A stretch of 40,579 nucleotides of DNA from an uncultured Bacteroidota bacterium (GTDB lineage Bacteria; Bacteroidota; Bacteroidia; Flavobacteriales; Flavobacteriaceae). Where the stretch lies: NCBI GenBank assembly GCA_902511755.1, contig CABXGL010000013.1:1-40579 (forward strand). Reading direction: 5' to 3'. Under the pieces are notes generated by a model that was given only the letters and a program-made list of their open reading frames with translations, did not search any database and was not told the DNA's origin. The position numbers were made by a program, and so were the translations under genes. This document shows, in pieces, positions 9,274 to 18,494 of the stretch (within the stretch, counting starts at the first letter, position 1; each line of letters starts with the position of its first letter).

Positions 9274-10950
9274 TTATATATCATCTGTTATACATCCTTT
9301 TGAAGCATCCGAAACAGTTTTAGCATATTTATATAAAACACCACTTTTAACTTTTAATTTGGGTTTTACCCAATTAGATTTTCTTTTTTCTAATTCTTCA
9401 TTTGAAATTTCCAAAGTTAATGTGTTTTTTACTGCATCAATAATTATTTTATCACCATTTTTTATTAAGGCAATATTTCCTCCATCTTGAGCTTCAGGAC
9501 TTATATGACCAACAACAAAGCCGTGGGTTCCACCAGAAAATCTTCCGTCAGTAATTAATGCTACATCTTTTCCCAATCCAGCCCCCATTATAGCAGCAGT
9601 AGGTTTTAACATTTCAGGCATTCCAGGGCCACCTTTAGGTCCTTCATAACGAATAACTATAACATCACCTTTCTCTACTAGTCCATTTTTTATTCCATCA
9701 TTAGCTTGGAATTCTCCTTCAAACACTTTTGCTAAACCTTTAAATTTCAAACCTTCTTTTCCAGTAATTTTCGCAACAGAACCATTAATAGCTAAATTTC
9801 CATAAAGTATTCTTATGTGTCCAGTTGATTTAATAGGATTATCAAAAGTTTTAATAATATCTTGATTTATATCTAATGAATTTACTTTAGACAAGTTTTC
9901 TCTTAATGTTTTTCCAGTAATTGTTAAACAATCTCCATCTAAATAATCATTCTCTAACATATATTTCATAACTGCAGGTATTCCACCAACATTATGTAAG
10001 TCTTCCATTAAAAACTTACCACTAGGTTTTAAATCAGCTAGAAAAGGTGTTTCATTACATATTTTTTGAAAATCATCTATTGAAAAATCTATATCTGCAC
10101 TTTTAGCAATTGCTAAGAGATGCAGAACTGCATTAGTAGAACCTCCAAGAACAATGATTAATTTAACTGCATTTTCAATAGATCTTCTAGTCACAATATC
10201 TCTAGGTTTTATATCATTGACTAATAAGTTTTTAAGAAAGGAACCTACTTTATAACATTCATCTATTTTATTATTACTCGTTGCGGGATTAGAAGAATTA
10301 TATGGAAGAGTCATACCCATTGCCTCAATTGCTGAAGCCATAGTGTTTGCGGTATACATTCCTCCACATGCGCCAGCACCTGGACAAGCGTTCTTTATTA
10401 TATCTTTAAATTGTTTTTCATCAATTTTTCCAGCAACATTTTCTCCCCAAGCTTCAAAAGCAGAAACTACGTCTAATTTTTTTCCATTATGACAACCTGG
10501 ATCAATTGTTCCACCGTATACCAAAATACCTGGTCTATTTAATCTTAACATTGCCATCAATGCACCTGGCATATTCTTATCACATCCAACTACTGTAACA
10601 ACAGCATCATAAGACATTCCTTGAATAACAGTTTCTATAGAATCTGCTATAATATCTCTAGAAGGAAGTGAAAATCTCATTCCATATGTTCCCATAGAAA
10701 TACCATCACTAACACCAATTGTATTAAAAATTAAACCTACAAGATTAGATTTATTAATTCCTGCCTTAATATGATTTGAAAGATCATTAAGATGCATATT
10801 ACAAGGGTTTCCCTCATATCCAGTACTTGCAATTCCAATTAAAGGTTTATTAAAATCCTCTTCTTTTAAACCTATAGCATGCAACATTGCTTGAGCAGCA
10901 GGTTGTGAGGGATCCTGAGTAACATTTTTACTATACTTATTAAGACTCAT
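9274..10950 (-). CDS. ilvD: Dihydroxy-acid dehydratase
   Basis: IlvD dehydrates dihydroxy acids to the 2-keto acid precursors of valine, isoleucine and leucine, using an iron-sulfur cluster. The protein is 558 residues. Cluster-ligand segments are [14 protein letters not shown] and [16 protein letters not shown]; the downstream signatures [12 protein letters not shown] and [21 protein letters not shown] are also present. It is the first gene of ilvD-ilvB-ilvN-ilvC. A strong terminator-type hairpin stands between its putative promoter and its ATG (see 10964-10995), so expression is probably controlled by premature termination. Confidence 0.97.
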   Translation of the reverse strand: MSLNKYSKNVTQDPSQPAAQAMLHAIGLKEEDFNKPLIGIASTGYEGNPCNMHLNDLSNHIKAGINKSNLVGLIFNTIGVSDGISMGTYGMRFSLPSRDIIADSIETVIQGMSYDAVVTVVGCDKNMPGALMAMLRLNRPGILVYGGTIDPGCHNGKKLDVVSAFEAWGENVAGKIDEKQFKDIIKNACPGAGACGGMYTANTMASAIEAMGMTLPYNSSNPATSNNKIDECYKVGSFLKNLLVNDIKPRDIVTRRSIENAVKLIIVLGGSTNAVLHLLAIAKSADIDFSIDDFQKICNETPFLADLKPSGKFLMEDLHNVGGIPAVMKYMLENDYLDGDCLTITGKTLRENLSKVNSLDINQDIIKTFDNPIKSTGHIRILYGNLAINGSVAKITGKEGLKFKGLAKVFEGEFQANDGIKNGLVEKGDVIVIRYEGPKGGPGMPEMLKPTAAIMGAGLGKDVALITDGRFSGGTHGFVVGHISPEAQDGGNIALIKNGDKIIIDAVKNTLTLEISNEELEKRKSNWVKPKLKVKSGVLYKYAKTVSDASKGCITDDI

Positions 10951-10963
10951 TTTTATAAAAAAT

Positions 10964-10995
10964 AAAAAAAAACCTTCTCTTATTTAATGAGAAGG
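10964..10995 (-). terminator. Intrinsic terminator in the ilvD leader (putative attenuator)
   Basis: On the minus strand the arm CCTTCTC (10995-10989), a 9-base loop and the arm GAGAAGG (10979-10973) form a perfect 7-bp stem with four G-C pairs. Nine consecutive T residues follow (10972-10964). The hairpin ends 14 bases before the ilvD ATG. No minus-strand gene lies upstream whose transcript it could end, because the next gene is divergent. The plus strand has no T tract after it. A terminator in a 5' leader usually means attenuation. No Ile/Val/Leu-rich leader peptide with a credible start, and no second copy of an arm for an antiterminator, could be found. Confidence 0.75.
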
Positions 10996-11017
10996 ATTGA
11001 ATTTAAAAAATATATAT

Positions 11018-11047
11018 TAAAAATAACGTTTATTAATTATAAATCAA
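11018..11047 (-). promoter_or_regulatory. Candidate promoter of the ilvD-ilvC operon
   Basis: On the minus strand TTG at 11047-11045 is followed after 19 bases by TATTTTTA at 11025-11018, one base off the TAnnTTTG box. The spacing is ideal. It would start transcription near 11011 and give a leader of about 60 bases that is largely the terminator hairpin. Confidence 0.45.
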
Positions 11048-11065
11048 GATAAATGTATGTATTAT

Positions 11066-11098
11066 TTGTTAGTATCCATTTTATAAATTGTATTTTTA
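11066..11098 (+). promoter_or_regulatory. Candidate promoter of the aldehyde dehydrogenase gene
   Basis: TTG at 11066-11068 and TATTTTTA at 11091-11098 are 22 bases apart, within the normal range for Bacteroidota promoters; the last base of the -7 box deviates. It would be divergent from the ilvD promoter and 31 bases upstream of the gene start. Confidence 0.35.
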
Positions 11099-11129
11099 AA
11101 AATCAATCTTAATTATAAAAAAACTTATT

Positions 11130-12512
11130 TTGAAAGACCTAATTAAAAATGTAATAACCAAACAAAGGGCTTTTTTCAATTCAAAAAAAACCTTTGATAT
11201 TCAGAGAAGAAAAGAGTTATTAAAAAATTTAAAAAAAGAGATAAAAAATAATGAAAAAGAAATTGAATATGCTTTATTTAAAGATTTAGGTAAGTCTGAA
11301 GGGGAAAGTTATTTAACTGAATTACATTTTGTATACTCAGAATTAAACATAGCTATAAAAAACATTGATAAATGGGTTAAAAGAAAATCTGTTAGATCTT
11401 CTTTGTTAAATTTTCCATCATCTGATTATATTATTGCTCAACCATATGGAATTACTCTCCATATTTCACCTTGGAACTATCCATTTCAACTATCTATAGC
11501 TCCACTAATTGGAGCCATTGCTGCTGGAAACACAGTTGTTTTAAAACCTTCAGAATATTCTCTAAATACATCTCTTTTATTAGAAAAAATAATTGATAAT
11601 GTTTTTCCAGAGGATTTAGTTAAGGTTATTCAAGGAGGTCCAGAGGAAGCTGCCGAGTTATTAAATTATCATTGGGATTATATATTTTTTACAGGAAGCC
11701 TAAATGTTGGAAAAATAGTAGCTGAAAAAGCAGCAAAATTCCTAACTCCAACTACTTTAGAACTTGGTGGAAAAAACCCATGCGTTATTGATGAAACAGC
11801 TTCAATAAAAGTAACTGCAAAAAGAATTGTTTGGGGAAAATTTATTAACTGTGGGCAAACATGTATAGCTCCAGATTTTTTAATTGTAAATGAAAAAATA
11901 AAGAATGAGTTGGTTAATGAAATTATAAATGAAATAAAACACATTTACGGAGATGACGCACAGGTTTCAGATTCTTATGGAAGAATTATAAGTAAAAAGC
12001 ACATTGATTTTCTAAGTTCATTATTAAATAATGAAAACATTATTTATGGAGGAAAAATTGATTCAGAGAATAAATATTTTGAACCTACTTTAGTTGAAAT
12101 AACTGATTTTAATTCAAATTTAATGAAACAGGAAATTTTTGGACCAATTCTTCCTATATATCAATACAAAAATTTTAATGAAATTGATAAAATTATTAGT
12201 AGATATAAAGATCCTCTTGCATTATATATTTTTACTAAAAAAAGAAAATTTGGTGAAAAATTTTTGATGAACTATAGCTTTGGTGGTGGAGCTATTAATG
12301 ATACAGTTGTACATATTGTAAATGACAAATTACCATTTGGAGGAGTTGGTAATAGCGGAATGGGAAAATATCATGGTGAGTCTACTTTTAAAACATTTTC
12401 TCATTTTAAACCATACATTTCTAAGCCTTTTTGGATAGATCTTCCTCTAAGATATCCTCCATTTAAGAAAAAAATTAGCTTTCTTAAAAAGGTTTTAAAA
12501 TTAATTGAATAA
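11130..12512 (+). CDS. Aldehyde dehydrogenase (class 3 / fatty aldehyde type)
   Basis: This is a 460-residue NAD(P)-dependent aldehyde dehydrogenase that oxidises aldehydes to acids. The N-terminal layout and short length match the ALDH3 group (MKDLIKNVI..., WVKRKSVRSSLLNFPS), not the roughly 480-500-residue betaine or succinate-semialdehyde types. Visible motifs are SPWNYPFQL, KPSEYS, FTGSLNVGK, the general-base glutamate in LELGGKNP (about residue 210) and the nucleophile in NCGQTC (about 245). The start is TTG. It leads a three-gene run with the DUF2141 and nitroreductase genes. The true substrate cannot be read from the sequence. Confidence 0.9.
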   Translation: MKDLIKNVITKQRAFFNSKKTFDIQRRKELLKNLKKEIKNNEKEIEYALFKDLGKSEGESYLTELHFVYSELNIAIKNIDKWVKRKSVRSSLLNFPSSDYIIAQPYGITLHISPWNYPFQLSIAPLIGAIAAGNTVVLKPSEYSLNTSLLLEKIIDNVFPEDLVKVIQGGPEEAAELLNYHWDYIFFTGSLNVGKIVAEKAAKFLTPTTLELGGKNPCVIDETASIKVTAKRIVWGKFINCGQTCIAPDFLIVNEKIKNELVNEIINEIKHIYGDDAQVSDSYGRIISKKHIDFLSSLLNNENIIYGGKIDSENKYFEPTLVEITDFNSNLMKQEIFGPILPIYQYKNFNEIDKIISRYKDPLALYIFTKKRKFGEKFLMNYSFGGGAINDTVVHIVNDKLPFGGVGNSGMGKYHGESTFKTFSHFKPYISKPFWIDLPLRYPPFKKKISFLKKVLKLIE

Positions 12513-12518
12513 TTAATA

Positions 12519-12965
12519 ATGAAAAAATTGAAGATCTTAATACTATTATTATCATTTTCAATTAATGCACAGATTAGTAATAATTCTAATAATATTCAAA
12601 GATTTAAACTGGATATAGAAATTTCTAAAATTAAATATGAAGGAAACTTATATCTCGCTGTTTATAATAATGCAATTGATTTTAACTCTCGTGACAGATC
12701 TAATGACAGAGTATATTACGGAATAAAAGAAAATGTTAAAACAGGAAATCATATAATAGAAATAGAATTAAATAAAGGAATATATGCTTTAAAAATTTAT
12801 ATTGATAAGAATTATAACAATAAGTTTGATTTTAATATTTTTGGACTTCCAAAAGAACAATATGGGTTTTCTAATGATGCTATAAATTTATTTGGACCAC
12901 CAGACTTTGAAAAGGCATTAATTAAACTTAATATTAATAAAAAAATTAAGATAAATCTTAGATAA
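12519..12965 (+). CDS. DUF2141 domain secreted protein
   Basis: This is a 148-residue protein with an N-terminal signal peptide (KKLKILILLLSFSINAQ). The body matches the DUF2141 pattern: a beta-rich domain with LYLAVYNN, an aspartate/asparagine segment DKNYNNKFDFN that resembles a calcium-type loop, then FGLPKEQYGFSND and FGPPDFEKA. The family is common in Bacteroidota and its function is unknown. It sits 6 bases after the aldehyde dehydrogenase gene and 5 bases before the nitroreductase gene. Confidence 0.85.
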   Translation: MKKLKILILLLSFSINAQISNNSNNIQRFKLDIEISKIKYEGNLYLAVYNNAIDFNSRDRSNDRVYYGIKENVKTGNHIIEIELNKGIYALKIYIDKNYNNKFDFNIFGLPKEQYGFSNDAINLFGPPDFEKALIKLNINKKIKINLR

Positions 12966-12970
12966 GATAA

Positions 12971-13690
12971 ATGGAAAAAAATGTATCTGAAGCCATAAAC
13001 TTAAGAAGATCTGTTAGAATTTTTAAAAAAACAGATATTGATAAAGAAAAAGTAAAACAGTGTATTTATAATGGTTCATTAGCACCAAATAGCAGTAATT
13101 TACAATTGTGGGAGTTTATTCATGTAACCGACAAAGAAGTTAAAAAAAAAATAACTAAAGCTTGTTTAAATCAAAATGCAGCAAAAACCGCTAATCAACT
13201 AGTAGTCATTGTTGTTAGAAAAGATCTTTGGAAGCAAAGAGCTAAGGGGAATGCGAATTTCCTTAAGCAACAACTTAAAGAAGGTATAATATCAGATAAA
13301 AGTTATAAAATGGCTTTAAAATATTATACAAAGCTTATTCCATTTACTTATAGTGATTTTTTTGGAATTCTCGGAATTATGAAGTCATTTATAGCTCAAT
13401 TAACAGGAATATTTATGCCAATGTTTAGACAAGTAACATCATCTGATAAAAGGATTGTGTGTCATAAAAGTGCAGCATTGGCTGCACAAAACTTTATGAT
13501 TAGTATGTCAGCTATAGGATATGACACTTGTCCTATGGAAGGTTTTGATTCCTTAATGGTTAAAAAAATATTAAATCTACCTTCCAAGGCAGAAATTAAC
13601 ATGATTATAGGCTGTGGAATTAGAGATCAAAAAGGGATTTATGGACCAAGATATAGAGTTCCATTTAAAAGTGTCTATAAATCAATTTAA
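12971..13690 (+). CDS. Nitroreductase family flavoprotein
   Basis: This is a 239-residue FMN-dependent oxidoreductase of the nitroreductase family. The FMN phosphate-binding start is visible as LRRSVRIFKK, followed by GSLAPNSSNLQLWEF. The second FMN region is LAAQNFMISMSAIGYDTCPMEGFD, and the C-terminal part contains the MIIGCGIRD strand. Such enzymes reduce quinones, nitro groups or enones with NAD(P)H; the substrate is unknown. It ends the aldehyde dehydrogenase run and overlaps the end of convergent dsbD by 9 bases. Confidence 0.88.
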   Translation: MEKNVSEAINLRRSVRIFKKTDIDKEKVKQCIYNGSLAPNSSNLQLWEFIHVTDKEVKKKITKACLNQNAAKTANQLVVIVVRKDLWKQRAKGNANFLKQQLKEGIISDKSYKMALKYYTKLIPFTYSDFFGILGIMKSFIAQLTGIFMPMFRQVTSSDKRIVCHKSAALAAQNFMISMSAIGYDTCPMEGFDSLMVKKILNLPSKAEINMIIGCGIRDQKGIYGPRYRVPFKSVYKSI

Positions 13691-15640
13691 ATTATTCAAT
13701 CCTTCTTCAAGCCAATTCTGATAAACATCTTTGGAAGTGTATTGTATTGGAGAATTTAATATCTCTAATTCTGTATTCAACAAAACATAATATGGTTGTG
13801 ATGCAGTTTTAAAGTTTAATGCTTGAAATGTAGCAGATTTATCCCCAATAGTTCTAATTTTCTTTATTTTACCAGAATCATAAGTAAGATCAATTTGATC
13901 CTCTATTGGAAGTTCTTTCCTGTCATCTACATAAAGTGATATTAAAACAAAATTATCATTAATTAAATCAAATACAATTGGATCAGTCCATACATTCTCC
14001 TCGATTCTTCTACAATTTACACATGCCCATCCTGTAAAGTCTAATAATATTGGTTTATTCTTTTCTTTTGCAAATTGTAAACCTTTATCAAAATCTTTAA
14101 AACAGTTTAATCCCAATGGACAATCATTTATCTTAGGATATATACTATAAAAAGAAGGAGGAGGAAAACCACTTAAAAGACGTGCACTATTACTTCCATT
14201 TGGAAGTAATGCAGGACTTAAATATGCAGCAAAAATCAAGAAAAATATAGATAAACTAACATTGAATTTAGATCTTTTTACAGTAATAGTATCATATGGA
14301 AATTTATATACTCCTAGAAGGTAAAGGGATATCATCAAAGAAATAACAACCCAAATTCCTATAAACACTTCTCTTTTAAGGATTCCCCAATGTTCAACTA
14401 AATCTGCATTAGATAAGAATTTAAATGCGAAACCTAACTCCAGAAAACCTAATATTATTTTAAATGTATTCATCCATCTTCCTGATTTAGGTAAAGATTT
14501 TAGCATACTTGGAAAAAGAGCAAATAATGTAAAAGGAAGTGCTAATGCCACTCCAAAGCCAAACATTCCTATAGATAACTGAATTGCGCCACCTTGAGAT
14601 GAAATTGAACCTACTAATAAGGATCCTAGAATAGGTCCCGTACATGAGAAAGAAACCAGAACTAGAGTTAATGACATAAAAAACACCCCTATATATCCAC
14701 CAATAGTATTAGATTTTGAATCTATAGAATTTATCCAAGAGGATGGTATAGTTAATTCATAGAATCCAAAAAAAGAAAAAGCAAAAACTATGAAAATTAT
14801 AAAAAACAAAATGTTTAACCAGGCATTAGTAGAAATAGTATTTAAAATTTCAGGGTCTAAGGATTCAATGAAATAAAAAGGAATACTTAGAAGTAAATAA
14901 ATTAATATTATAAATAAACCATAAGTAATTGCTTTTAAAGATGATTTAGATTTCTTTTTTGTAAAAAATGAAACAGTTAGAGGAATCATTGGAAAAACAC
15001 AAGGAGTTAATAAAGCAAGTAAACCTCCTATAAAACCTAAAATTAAAAGATCAAAATAGTTGTTTCCTGAAATACTTTCTTTTGATGAATTTTTAGTTAA
15101 TAATTCTGTGTTTTTTAAATCTAATTTAAGAGGATTATTATCATCTAAAATTAAAGTTGTTAAATCCTTGTTGACAGCATTCTCTATAGATCCATCTAAA
15201 TTAAAAACCAATTCAGATTCTCTATAAATACATATAGAATCATTACAAGACTGATAAACTATTGTAGCATAAATTTTATCAGAGTTAGAGTCATTAACTT
15301 TAACTTCTTGTTTAAAAGTATTTGCATTAATAAAATAAGTTTGATCCATTCTGAAAACAGGATCATATTTAGTTATGGATTCGGATTCCTTCATTTGACC
15401 AATAAGTTCAAATGAAGATTTTTCATTATTCTTAAAAATAAATTCAGTTGGAATAGCGCCTCCATCAATTAAAAACTGTGAATATAGTCGCCATTCATTT
15501 TCAATTTCTGATGATGTAACTAATTCATAATGATTTTCCGATATTTTATTTACAGATGTTGTAAACGTAACTGGATTCTGAGAATGAATTAGTTGAAAAG
15601 AGAATAAAAAAACAAGAAATAAACTATAAAATTTTTTCAT
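13682..15640 (-). CDS. dsbD: Thiol:disulfide interchange protein DsbD-like (CcdA plus thioredoxin)
   Basis: This 652-residue inner-membrane protein would pass electrons from cytoplasmic thioredoxin to periplasmic thiols. A signal peptide (FYSLFLVFLFSFQLIHS) is followed by a periplasmic DsbD-alpha-like domain to about residue 190 and a CcdA-type membrane domain. That domain has the cysteine motif TPCVFPMIPLT near residue 210 and a second cysteine in SFSCTGPILG. The C-terminal thioredoxin domain has CVNC at 540-543, where E. coli DsbD has CVAC. Its ATG overlaps the tilS stop (ATGA), so the two are co-translated. Confidence 0.9.
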   Translation of the reverse strand: MKKFYSLFLVFLFSFQLIHSQNPVTFTTSVNKISENHYELVTSSEIENEWRLYSQFLIDGGAIPTEFIFKNNEKSSFELIGQMKESESITKYDPVFRMDQTYFINANTFKQEVKVNDSNSDKIYATIVYQSCNDSICIYRESELVFNLDGSIENAVNKDLTTLILDDNNPLKLDLKNTELLTKNSSKESISGNNYFDLLILGFIGGLLALLTPCVFPMIPLTVSFFTKKKSKSSLKAITYGLFIILIYLLLSIPFYFIESLDPEILNTISTNAWLNILFFIIFIVFAFSFFGFYELTIPSSWINSIDSKSNTIGGYIGVFFMSLTLVLVSFSCTGPILGSLLVGSISSQGGAIQLSIGMFGFGVALALPFTLFALFPSMLKSLPKSGRWMNTFKIILGFLELGFAFKFLSNADLVEHWGILKREVFIGIWVVISLMISLYLLGVYKFPYDTITVKRSKFNVSLSIFFLIFAAYLSPALLPNGSNSARLLSGFPPPSFYSIYPKINDCPLGLNCFKDFDKGLQFAKEKNKPILLDFTGWACVNCRRIEENVWTDPIVFDLINDNFVLISLYVDDRKELPIEDQIDLTYDSGKIKKIRTIGDKSATFQALNFKTASQPYYVLLNTELEILNSPIQYTSKDVYQNWLEEGLNNLN

Positions 15641-16908
15641 AAAACCTCAATTTTTAGAGAAGCATTATTATCCTTAAAAAACCTCCTATCAGGTCTTTTT
15701 CCAACAACCCATACAATTTCATCATTATTACAAAGAAGCCATTGGTTTTGTTTATCAAAGAAAGACATTTTTTCATCTTTATAATATTTTGATACAGTTT
15801 TTTTTCCTTTCATTCCAAATGGAAAAAAAAAATCACCTTTTTTCCATTTTCTTAAACAAAGTGGAAAATCAATTTCTTTTTTAGATAGATATATAGATTT
15901 CTTATTAAATTCTGTTTTAAACTCCCCTACTTCAATATTCATTTCAATTGGACTTAATAATCCTTTTATTCCAACTTCAAAAATTTGATCAATTCTATTG
16001 GTCTTCTCTTTTATAATTAAATTTGATCGATTACTTAAAAGAATATGAGTATTAGATTCTATAATTTTTCCTGATAGAGAATTACACAATTCTAATATTT
16101 GATCTGAATGCTTAAAATTGTATTCTTTAAATAAATGAAATATAAGATTACTATTTTTTTTTATAAAATTTTTTGAAATGGCTATCTCATCATCTTTTAA
16201 AGTGAAATTTTCATTTTTAATATTTTGAATATAGTTATCAACAATAAGATTAGATTCTTTTAAAAAAGTCATTGTTTTTTTTGATTGATCTAAAAAGTTT
16301 GGATGTAACTTTTTTAAAAGAGGAATAATTTCATTTCTAATTTGATTTCTTTGATAGTCATTTTTTATATTTGTAGAATCTTCTCTCCATTTAATATTGT
16401 TTGCTTTTGCATAATTCAATATCTCGTTCTTTGAAAAAACAAGTAATGGTCTTACAATTACATCATTTAATTGCTTAATTCCTGTTAGACCCTCTATACC
16501 AGATGCACGTGAAAGGTTTAAAATAAATGTTTCTAATGAATCGTCCAGATGATGTGCAGTTATCATGTAATCTAATTTTTCAGTCTTTAAAATATTATAA
16601 AACCATTTATATCTTAAATTTCTAGCAGCCATTTGCATGGAATGTTTTGGAAGCTGAGTAATAAATGATTTTGAAAAAAATGGAATAGAATTACTAAATG
16701 CATAGTTTTTTACAAATTCTTCATCTAAGTCACTTTCATCATTTCTTAAATTAAAATTACAATGTGCAATAGAAACATCATAATTCAATCTTTTCAACAA
16801 ATTAATTAAAACCATACTATCAACTCCACCACTCACACAAACCAGAAGTTTTGATTTATTTAAAAAACTAAGTTCTTTTTTAATATGTTTTGAAAATAGA
16901 TTATACAT
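15637..16908 (-). CDS. tilS: tRNA(Ile)-lysidine synthase TilS
   Basis: TilS attaches lysine to cytidine 34 of the AUA-reading tRNA-Ile, changing both its identity and its decoding. The 423-residue protein has the PP-loop SGGVDS at 26-31. Family blocks include the HCNFNLR...ESDLDEEFV region, the MITAHHLDDSLETFILNL segment and WREDSTN. The C-terminal substrate-binding domain has LRKWKKGDFFFPFGMKGKK. It overlaps dsbD by 4 bases and lies 67 bases downstream of lpdA on the same strand. Confidence 0.95.
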   Translation of the reverse strand: MYNLFSKHIKKELSFLNKSKLLVCVSGGVDSMVLINLLKRLNYDVSIAHCNFNLRNDESDLDEEFVKNYAFSNSIPFFSKSFITQLPKHSMQMAARNLRYKWFYNILKTEKLDYMITAHHLDDSLETFILNLSRASGIEGLTGIKQLNDVIVRPLLVFSKNEILNYAKANNIKWREDSTNIKNDYQRNQIRNEIIPLLKKLHPNFLDQSKKTMTFLKESNLIVDNYIQNIKNENFTLKDDEIAISKNFIKKNSNLIFHLFKEYNFKHSDQILELCNSLSGKIIESNTHILLSNRSNLIIKEKTNRIDQIFEVGIKGLLSPIEMNIEVGEFKTEFNKKSIYLSKKEIDFPLCLRKWKKGDFFFPFGMKGKKTVSKYYKDEKMSFFDKQNQWLLCNNDEIVWVVGKRPDRRFFKDNNASLKIEVL

Positions 16909-16975
16909 ATTTTACAATAATACTTTTTTTAATAATTTTAAAAGATCATAACTCCTTTCTGATTAAAACAAAGGG

Positions 16976-18379
16976 TTACATGTGCAGAGCTCTATTTTCT
17001 GTAGCTGCTAAAGCAGCTTCTTTAATAGCTTCTGAATATGTTGGATGAGAATGACTCATTCTTGAAACATCTTCAGCAGAAGCTCTAAATTCCATAGCAG
17101 TAACAGCTTCTGCAATTAAATCTGCTGCTCTTGCTCCAATTATATGAACACCTAAGATTTCATCTGTTTTTTTGTCAGCTAAAATTTTAACAAAACCATC
17201 AAGATCCATACTTGCTCTAGATCTTCCTAAGGCACGCATTGGAAACTGACCTGTTTTAAATTCTATTCCTTTAGCATTTAATTGTTCTTCTGTTTTACCA
17301 ACAGAAGCAACCTCTGGCCATGTATAAATAACATTTGGAATTAAATTATAATTAATATGTGGCTTTTGTTTAGCCATTATTTCTGCTACCATCACTCCTT
17401 CTTCTTCAGCTTTATGAGCTAACATGGGGCCTTTAATAACATCACCAATTGCATAAATATTATTAACATTTGTTTGTAAATTATCATTAACTTGAATCTG
17501 TCCTTTATCATTAAGCTTAATATCTAAAGAATTTAAGTTTAATCCATCTGTATAAGGTTTTCTACCAACAGACATCAAGCAATAATCACCATTAAAAGAA
17601 ACTTTCTCACCCTGATTATCTTCAGCCTCCACCCTTACATTTTTTCCTTCAGAAATAACATTATAAACCTTATGAGATAAATAGAATTTTATTTTTTGCT
17701 TTTTAAAAACTTTTATTAATTCCTTTGAAACTTCCGAATCCATAAATGGTGTAATAGTATTTGAATATTCAATTACTGATACTTCAGATCCAAGTCTATT
17801 GTATACCTGACCTAACTCAAGTCCAATCACTCCACCACCAATCACTATAAGTTTCTTTGGAATTTCTTTAAGTTCTAATGCTTCTGTAGAACTAATTATT
17901 CTTTTCTTATCAATTTTTGCAAAAGGAAGAGATACAGGTTTAGAACCTGTAGCTATAACAGCGTTCTTAAATGACAATTGAGTAATTTCAGATGAATTAT
18001 TTATATTAACAGTATTAGAGTCAACAAATGATCCTAAACCCTTAAATACTTTAATCTTATTCTTATTCATTAAAAAATCAATCCCTTTTATAGTTTGATC
18101 AACAACTTTTTGTTTTCTAGAAATCATTTTTTGTAAATCAACTTTAATGTTTCCTTCAATTGAAATTCCATGTGTTTCAAAGTGATTTATTGCATCATAA
18201 TAATGATGTGAAGAATCTAAAAGAGATTTTGAAGGAATACATCCGACATTCAAACAAGTTCCTCCAAGAGTATTGTACTTCTCTATTAAGGCAGTTTTCA
18301 TCCCTAGTTGTGAACATCTAATTGCACAAACATAACCGCCAGGACCAGAACCTATGACAACAACATCAAATTTATCCAT
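16976..18379 (-). CDS. lpdA: Dihydrolipoyl dehydrogenase (E3)
   Basis: This FAD/NAD enzyme reoxidises the lipoyl groups of 2-oxoacid dehydrogenase and glycine cleavage complexes. The 467-residue protein has the FAD Rossmann motif GSGPGG at 10-15 and the redox-active disulfide in GGTCLNVGC (C42, C47). The NAD motif is GGGVIGLELG, and the C-terminal dimer-interface active-site motif HPTYSE is near residue 442. It lacks a lipoyl domain and is not beside E1 or E2 genes, so one copy may serve several complexes. Convention favours the ATG at 18379. Confidence 0.96.
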   Translation of the reverse strand: MDKFDVVVIGSGPGGYVCAIRCSQLGMKTALIEKYNTLGGTCLNVGCIPSKSLLDSSHHYYDAINHFETHGISIEGNIKVDLQKMISRKQKVVDQTIKGIDFLMNKNKIKVFKGLGSFVDSNTVNINNSSEITQLSFKNAVIATGSKPVSLPFAKIDKKRIISSTEALELKEIPKKLIVIGGGVIGLELGQVYNRLGSEVSVIEYSNTITPFMDSEVSKELIKVFKKQKIKFYLSHKVYNVISEGKNVRVEAEDNQGEKVSFNGDYCLMSVGRKPYTDGLNLNSLDIKLNDKGQIQVNDNLQTNVNNIYAIGDVIKGPMLAHKAEEEGVMVAEIMAKQKPHINYNLIPNVIYTWPEVASVGKTEEQLNAKGIEFKTGQFPMRALGRSRASMDLDGFVKILADKKTDEILGVHIIGARAADLIAEAVTAMEFRASAEDVSRMSHSHPTYSEAIKEAALAATENRALHM

Positions 18380-18389
18380 GATTTTTTTT

Positions 18390-18397
18390 CAAAAATA
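18390..18397 (-). promoter_or_regulatory. Candidate -7 box of lpdA
   Basis: On the minus strand 18397-18390 reads TATTTTTG, a perfect match to TAnnTTTG. It ends only 10 bases before the lpdA ATG, so the transcript would have a very short leader. No clear TTG is found 17-23 bases further upstream. Confidence 0.35.
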
Positions 18398-18439
18398 CAA
18401 ATGTTTTGATTTATTTAACTAAAATGACTTATATAAAAT

Positions 18440-18471
18440 TTGATATAATATATAAGTAAATTATATATTAG
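18440..18471 (+). promoter_or_regulatory. Candidate promoter of the nhaC-like gene
   Basis: TTG at 18440-18442 and TATATTAG at 18464-18471 are separated by 21 bases. The -7 box differs from TAnnTTTG at one position. It is 23 bases before the TTG start of the antiporter gene and divergent from lpdA. Confidence 0.4.
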
Positions 18472-18494
18472 CAAAGAATAAATTATATGTTTAG

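Noticed and set aside
10996-11130. A leader peptide for ilvD attenuation
   Set aside because: The only ATG frame on the minus strand is MDTNK then stop, without Ile, Val or Leu codons. A longer Ile-rich frame has no ATG, GTG or TTG start in a suitable place and lies upstream of the predicted transcription start.
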